Shown here piece after piece: positions 60,190 to 64,000 of a stretch of DNA of 64,000 nt (positions are counted from its first letter, which is position 1; the number at the start of each line of letters is the position of its first letter). This DNA is from Litoreibacter arenae DSM 19593 (GTDB taxonomy: Bacteria > Pseudomonadota > Alphaproteobacteria > Rhodobacterales > Rhodobacteraceae). The translations under genes and the position numbers were made by a program. The notes below the pieces were generated by a model. The model was not told the DNA's origin. It made no database searches and worked only from the letters and a program-made list of their open reading frames with translations. The DNA is taken from NCBI RefSeq assembly GCF_000442275.2, contig NZ_KE557312.1:186001-250000 (forward strand), in the 5' to 3' direction.

Positions 60190-61482
60190 TTACGCGGTAG
60201 CTTTGCTCAGCGCTTGATCAAGGTCGGCGATCAGGTCTTCCACATTCTCTGTGCCGATGGAGACACGCACCATGTTCGGTGCCGCGCCAGCAGCCTTCTG
60301 CTGCTCCTCCGTCAATTGCCGGTGCGTCGTAGAGGCGGAGTGGATGATTAGCGACCGGGTGTCACCGAGGTTGGCCACATGCGAGAAAATCTCCAAGCTG
60401 TCGACCAACTTGATACAGGCGTCGTAGCCACCTTTCACAGCGAAGGTGAACAAGCCGCTTGCGCCTTTGGGGCAAACTTTCTTCGCCAGAGCGTTGTAAG
60501 GTGAGGATTTCAAACCTGCATAGGTAACCGTTTCGATCCGCGGATCGTTCTCCAGCCATTCTGCGATCTTCTCTGCGTTGGAGACGTGGCGCTCCATCCG
60601 GAGTGACAGCGTCTCGATGCCCATGAGCGTGTAATGCGCGGCCTGTGGGTTCATGGTCATGCCAAGGTCACGCAGTCCGATGGCGATGCCGTGGAAGGTA
60701 AAGGCCAGCGGGCCGAAGGTCTCCGCGAATTTAAGGCCGTGATAGGCGGGCTCGGGCTGCGACAGGGACGGGAACTTGTCAGAGGCCGTCCAGTCGAACT
60801 TGCCGCTGTCCACCACGCAGCCGCCGGTGACGGTGCCGTTGCCGGTCAGGTATTTGGTGGTGGAGTGGACAACCAGCGTCGCGCCAAGCTCGATTGGGCG
60901 GCACAGATAGGGCGTTGCGGTCGTGTTGTCGATGATTAGCGGGATGCCAGCCTCGTCGGCGATGTCGGCCACGGCGCGGACATCCATGATGTGCCCGCCC
61001 GGGTTGGCGATGGCCTCGCCGAAAATCGCGCGTGTGTTGTCGTCCACGGCCGCTTTCACGGCGTCCAGATCATCCATGTCGACGAACTTGGCCGACCAGC
61101 CAAAGCGTTTGATGGTCTGCGAGAACTGGGTGACCGTCCCGCCATAAAGGCGCGTGGAGGCGATGATATTGCAGCCGGGCTGCATCAGCGGAAACAGGGC
61201 CATGATCTGCGCTGCGTGGCCTGATGAACAGCACACGGCTCCGACGCCGCCTTCAAGTGTCGCGATGCGCTCTTGCAGCACGGCGACGGTCGGGTTGGTC
61301 AGGCGGGAATAGATATATCCGACCTCCTGCAAGTTGAACAATGCGGCCGCGTGTTCCGCGTCCCGAAAGACGTAGGCTGTCGTCTGGTAGATCGGCGTTT
61401 GCCGTGCGCCTGTGGCCGGGTCGGGGCGGGCACCTGCGTGGATTTGCAGCGTATCGAAGCCGTAATTTGATGGATCAGACAT
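60190..61482 (-). CDS. metZ: O-acetylhomoserine (or O-succinylhomoserine) sulfhydrylase
   Basis: A 430-residue PLP enzyme of the Cys/Met metabolism family: TLQIHAGARPDPATGARQT, YSRLTNPTVAVLQERIATL, SSGHAAQIMALFPLMQPG, and LVVHSTTKYLTGNGTVTGG with the PLP Lys. It forms homocysteine from an acylated homoserine and sulphide. The length and the long insertion after the PLP lysine match O-acetylhomoserine aminocarboxypropyltransferase (MetY type). No SAM-II riboswitch core was recognised in the 75-bp leader. Divergent from the VOC gene. Confidence 0.9.
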   Translation of the reverse strand: MSDPSNYGFDTLQIHAGARPDPATGARQTPIYQTTAYVFRDAEHAAALFNLQEVGYIYSRLTNPTVAVLQERIATLEGGVGAVCCSSGHAAQIMALFPLMQPGCNIIASTRLYGGTVTQFSQTIKRFGWSAKFVDMDDLDAVKAAVDDNTRAIFGEAIANPGGHIMDVRAVADIADEAGIPLIIDNTTATPYLCRPIELGATLVVHSTTKYLTGNGTVTGGCVVDSGKFDWTASDKFPSLSQPEPAYHGLKFAETFGPLAFTFHGIAIGLRDLGMTMNPQAAHYTLMGIETLSLRMERHVSNAEKIAEWLENDPRIETVTYAGLKSSPYNALAKKVCPKGASGLFTFAVKGGYDACIKLVDSLEIFSHVANLGDTRSLIIHSASTTHRQLTEEQQKAAGAAPNMVRVSIGTENVEDLIADLDQALSKATA

Positions 61483-61557
61483 GGATATCTCCCTGTGGGT
61501 TTTTTGCTGAGGCGGACACTAGTGACTTGGCAGGCGCGCTACAATGGTATGTAAGTC

Positions 61558-61977
61558 ATGACCATGTTGACGCCATTTCATCTTGCCTATCATGTGACCG
61601 ACCTTGACCACGCCCGTGCCTTCTACGGCGGTGTGCTGGGATGTGCCGAGGGGAGGTCCACCGACACTTGGGTCGATTTCGACTTTTTCGGCCATCAGCT
61701 TTCGCTGCATCTGGGGGAGCCGTTTGCCAACGCATTAACCGGCAAAGTGGGGGGTCACATGGTCCCGATGCCGCATCTGGGTCTGGTCCTTGGCTATGAT
61801 GATTGGCGGGCGCTTGCGGACCGGCTGGAGGGTGCAGGGACGGAGTGGGTTTTGGCCCCGTCGGTGCGGTTCGAGGGTGAGCCGGGCGAGCAGTGGACGA
61901 TGTTTTTTCGCGATCCTTCCGGCAATCCGATCGAGATCAAGGGGTTCAAAGACCTTGCAGGAGTGTTCGCAGGATAG
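61558..61977 (+). CDS. VOC family protein (glyoxalase/dioxygenase fold)
   Basis: A 139-residue single VOC domain: HLAYHVTDLDHARAFYGGV (first His ligand), WVDFDFFGHQLSLHLGE, GHMVPMPHLGLVLGYDDW and FFRDPSGNPIEIKGFKD with the terminal Glu ligand. The family includes glyoxalase I, dioxygenases and resistance proteins; the reaction here is unknown. ATG 61558 and ATG 61564 are both possible. Confidence 0.88.
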   Translation: MTMLTPFHLAYHVTDLDHARAFYGGVLGCAEGRSTDTWVDFDFFGHQLSLHLGEPFANALTGKVGGHMVPMPHLGLVLGYDDWRALADRLEGAGTEWVLAPSVRFEGEPGEQWTMFFRDPSGNPIEIKGFKDLAGVFAG

Positions 61978-62103
61978 CTTGATCCGGTTGAGGCGCATTC
62001 GCGCCGTTTTGCCTGTTTTTTGGCGTCTGCGATGCGTCGGCTTTATGTCGGACTTTTGTCGGGCCGACCCTCCGGGGGAGGTATTTCCGGAAAAAAGAAG
62101 CCG

Positions 62104-62577
62104 TTAGAGCTTCGATGAGATGACGCCGGTGTTGAAGCCGCCCATGCGCAACTCTCCGAACAGCCGTTGGTATTCGATTTTCGGACATCGGTTCTGAATG
62201 ACGGTCAGGCCCGCGCTCTCCGCCTTTTGCGCCGCCTCAGCGTGGATCACTCCGATCTGCATCCAGATCGTGCGCAAGTGGGGCAGGGTCGCTATGGCCT
62301 CGTCCACGATGCCTGGAACTGCCTCGGGTCTGCGGAAGATGTCGACCATGTCGACATTCGCGGTGTCGGGAATATCGGAGAGGGAGGCCGCGATGGTTTG
62401 ACCGAACAGGGTCTTGCCCGCATGGCCCGGGTTCACACCAATAACCGTGTAGCCTTTCAGCGTGAGATATCGCGCGACGTAATAGCTCGGCCGGACGGGG
62501 TTGGTTGACACCCCGACACAGGCGATGACTTTGGTTGACTTCAAGACGTCGCGCAGATGTTCGTCGGAGTAATCCAT
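62104..62577 (-). CDS. CoA-binding protein (YccU-like)
   Basis: A 157-residue Rossmann-type CoA_binding domain: VIACVGVSTNPVRPSYYVA, YTVIGVNPGHAGKTLFGQT, ADVDMVDIFRRPEAVPGIV (approximately) and IWMQIGVIHAEAAQKAESA. Related to the CoA-binding domain of succinyl-CoA synthetase alpha but without the ligase domain. Function unknown; regulation by CoA is a family-based guess. Confidence 0.88.
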   Translation of the reverse strand: MDYSDEHLRDVLKSTKVIACVGVSTNPVRPSYYVARYLTLKGYTVIGVNPGHAGKTLFGQTIAASLSDIPDTANVDMVDIFRRPEAVPGIVDEAIATLPHLRTIWMQIGVIHAEAAQKAESAGLTVIQNRCPKIEYQRLFGELRMGGFNTGVISSKL

Positions 62578-62618
62578 TGGTGAAATATGCGTTGGCGGTT
62601 GTGATCGTGCAAGAACAG

Positions 62619-62650
62619 AAAAAAGCGCCCGTGGCGGGGGCCACGGGCGC
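62619..62650 (-). terminator. strong hairpin terminator (minus strand)
   Basis: GCGCCCGTGGC (62625-62635) and GCCACGGGCGC (62640-62650) form an 11-bp perfect stem with a 4-nt loop. On the minus strand it is followed by six T. It separates the zinc-ribbon gene from the CoA-binding gene. Confidence 0.9.
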
Positions 62651-62770
62651 AGTCACGGAACGAGGGACAGTGTAGTCGGGCGCGCAGTTCCGGTGCAGCG
62701 CCCATGCCATTGAGATGGGAAGGCTGGCGTGTGGTTTCCAGTGTTCTTACAAAATCGTGAACTAGAGCAG

Positions 62771-62860
62771 AAATCGGTAAATCTGAATCACTCAACGCTG
62801 CCTGAAATCAAAGATTTCAACGCGTTGAGTGATGCGGTCTGTTGCAGATTAAACCGATTT
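62771..62860. repeat. nested palindromic element after the zinc-ribbon gene
   Basis: Three nested inverted repeats: AAATCGGT/ACCGATTT (62771-62778 and 62853-62860), CACTCAACGC/GCGTTGAGTG (62789-62798 and 62822-62831) and TGAAATC/GATTTCA (62803-62809 and 62813-62819) with a 3-nt loop. It starts just beyond the zinc-ribbon stop and could form one long imperfect hairpin in the RNA. Confidence 0.75.
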
Positions 62861-62864
62861 CGCT

Positions 62865-63146
62865 TTAGTCGAAGATGTCTTCGATCTCGTCCCAAACCTC
62901 TTCCAAGGCACGATGCCACAAAGGCTTGCTGCGTTTTCGCTTTTTTGGTTTTGGTTTTCTTACAAACTTTTGAGGTGCCGGTGCCGCTTTTCGGAGCTCG
63001 CGTTCAGGCGATTTCAGCCATTTCATTTCGTGCAGAGGGGCACCGCAACTGCCGCAGGCGAGCTCGTGACCATTGCGGGCGGTCGGTTTCAACATCGTGC
63101 GCCTGCCGCAATAGCAACAGGTGGCGATTTTGACGTTTGGACGCAT
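62865..63146 (-). CDS. small zinc-ribbon protein
   Basis: A 93-residue basic protein with a four-cysteine zinc ribbon, CCYCGRR...ACGSCGAPL, then a Lys/Arg/Pro-rich linker (KPKPKKRKRSKPLW) and an acidic C-terminal helix (ALEEVWDEIEDIFD). The shape suggests a nucleic-acid- or protein-binding adaptor. It is spaced 9 bp after rlmB on the same strand. No function is known to me. Confidence 0.8.
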   Translation of the reverse strand: MRPNVKIATCCYCGRRTMLKPTARNGHELACGSCGAPLHEMKWLKSPERELRKAAPAPQKFVRKPKPKKRKRSKPLWHRALEEVWDEIEDIFD

Positions 63147-63155
63147 GCGGGCCTC

Positions 63156-63932
63156 TTAGCTGGGACGACCCACTGCATATAGGGAGACGGCCGCCGCATT
63201 CGAGACGTTGAGGGAGCCAAACGCACCCGCAGCGTCAATGCGCGCCAGCGTGTCGCAGGTTTCCTTGGTTTTGTCGCGCAGCCCGGGGCCTTCCGCACCG
63301 AGCACCAAGGCAATCGGCTGATCTTGGGAAATGTCTTGCAGCGATGTCTCGCCGGTCGCATCGAGACCTACCAGATGGTAGCCCATCTCTCGCAGGGCTT
63401 CCATTGTCGTGGCGAGGTTCTTGATGCGCAGATAAGGCTGGCGTTCCAAAGCGCCGGAGGCAGTTTTGGCCAAGGCGCCGGTTTCGGGGGCCGAATGGCG
63501 ATGTGGCGCGATCACGGCGCGTGCGCCGAACACTTCCGCGGAGCGCAGGATGGCACCCACGTTATGCGGGTCGGTTACGCGATCCAGCAGAACGACACGG
63601 GCATTCTGGCCGCGCGGAGCGCATAGATCGGTGAGGTTGCCCCAGTCGAGCGGTTTGACCTCCAATGCCGCACCCTGATGGACGGATTGCGGATCAATCG
63701 GCGCTGCGAATTTGCGCGGGTCGCTGATTTCCGGCTCCATACCGGATTTGGCGATGTCCTCGGCCAGCCGGTCGGCGGCGTTCTTCGTCACCACAAGACG
63801 CAGACGCTCGCGCATCGGATTGGCCAGCGCGTCGCGGACGGCGTGCAGGCCGAACAGCCATACGGTCTCGGCGGCGGCGGCCCGGCGGTCGCGTTCTTTC
63901 TGGATGACCCATGTGGGTTTTTTCTGCTTCAT
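63156..63932 (-). CDS. rlmB: 23S rRNA (guanosine-2'-O)-methyltransferase RlmB (SpoU family)
   Basis: The protein has an N-terminal RNA-binding domain (WLFGLHAVRDALANPMRER) and a SPOUT knot methylase: LLDRVTDPHNVGAILRSAE (motif 1 with Asn and Arg), PIALVLGAEGPGLR (motif 2) and GSLNVSNAAAVSLYAVGRP (motif 3). It methylates the 2'-O of a loop guanosine of 23S rRNA. ATG 63932 gives 258 residues; ATG 63986 gives 276 and is also open. The gene may continue to be preceded by regulatory sequence outside the window. Confidence 0.93.
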   Translation of the reverse strand: MKQKKPTWVIQKERDRRAAAAETVWLFGLHAVRDALANPMRERLRLVVTKNAADRLAEDIAKSGMEPEISDPRKFAAPIDPQSVHQGAALEVKPLDWGNLTDLCAPRGQNARVVLLDRVTDPHNVGAILRSAEVFGARAVIAPHRHSAPETGALAKTASGALERQPYLRIKNLATTMEALREMGYHLVGLDATGETSLQDISQDQPIALVLGAEGPGLRDKTKETCDTLARIDAAGAFGSLNVSNAAAVSLYAVGRPS

Positions 63933-64000
63933 AAGCTGGTCTAGATCATCTGGCGCAGAAAAGCGCAAGCGCGTGGGTGTTTTCATGTTGACGGGGCAGG

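Noticed and set aside
61483-61557. SAM-II riboswitch upstream of metZ
   Set aside because: The 75-bp leader lacks the pseudoknot core (CTAAA-type and GGTC-type segments) expected for SAM-II.

Overview
The window is a stretch of bacterial chromosome, about 64 kb, that is GC-rich and tightly packed with start/stop overlaps. Gene content and order point to an alphaproteobacterium of the Rhodobacteraceae (Roseobacter group). The evidence is the run murA - DUF2948 - GNAT - hisD - UPF0262 - LMW phosphatase - infA - maf - RNase E/G - yacG, a rhizobial/roseobacterial fructose importer (frcBCAK with a ROK regulator), anaerobic hemN with an FNR-type box, metZ, and a class A RNase P RNA. No CRISPR array, insertion sequence or prophage structural gene was seen.

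Layout. 1-7184: a partial tRNA-Thr, then housekeeping genes for peptidoglycan, histidine, translation and RNA processing, ending in tRNA-Phe. 7185-19957: a genomic island of about 12.8 kb inserted at the 3' end of tRNA-Phe. A 15-bp copy of the tRNA end (7170-7184) recurs at 19943-19957, and the integrase and its AlpA-like partner lie near the tRNA end. Cargo: a poly-gamma-glutamate hydrolase, a decayed higBA module, a NOV_C/DUF3883 protein, a Vsr-type nickase, and a seven-gene, mostly overlapping plus-strand operon. That operon encodes a GHKL ATPase, two unrecognised proteins, a cytosine-5 DNA methyltransferase, an HNH endonuclease, a 36-residue peptide and a CBS-HEPN protein. I infer an anti-phage restriction-type system in which a GHKL (MutL/MORC/Hsp90-like) ATPase takes the place of a helicase. 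It is the most interesting part of the window.

19958-31074: hemN, NUDIX, a PiT phosphate transporter, the 5-oxoprolinase genes pxpABC, and the ROK regulator facing the frcBCAK fructose operon across a palindromic operator. 31071-40547: a long minus-strand cluster (26-residue membrane peptide, XpaC-like, TelA, DUF2927 lipoprotein, SPFH-GYF protein, YdjG-like zinc-ribbon protein, PfkB kinase, dtd, acyl-CoA synthetase, aspartoacylase-like), whose first half looks like an envelope-associated module. 40630-49221: rluB, tadA, gatCA, two lipoproteins, an amidase, rnpB, gamma-glutamyltransferase, rpmG and a Bax1-like membrane protein. 49452-64000: DUF1127 and LysR genes, a quinone oxidoreductase, an XRE regulator, hisN, 8-oxoguanine deaminase and guanine deaminase (purine salvage), mgtE, a large PilM/PilP-like membrane protein, metZ, and a final group with a zinc-ribbon protein and rlmB.

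Connections between genes: gamma-glutamyltransferase and PxpABC could together recycle glutathione-derived 5-oxoproline; FrcBCA imports fructose, with FrcK and a PfkB kinase as nearby candidate kinases; the two deaminases are adjacent purine enzymes. Start codons were chosen from overlaps, ribosome-binding sites and family lengths, and several are marked as uncertain.
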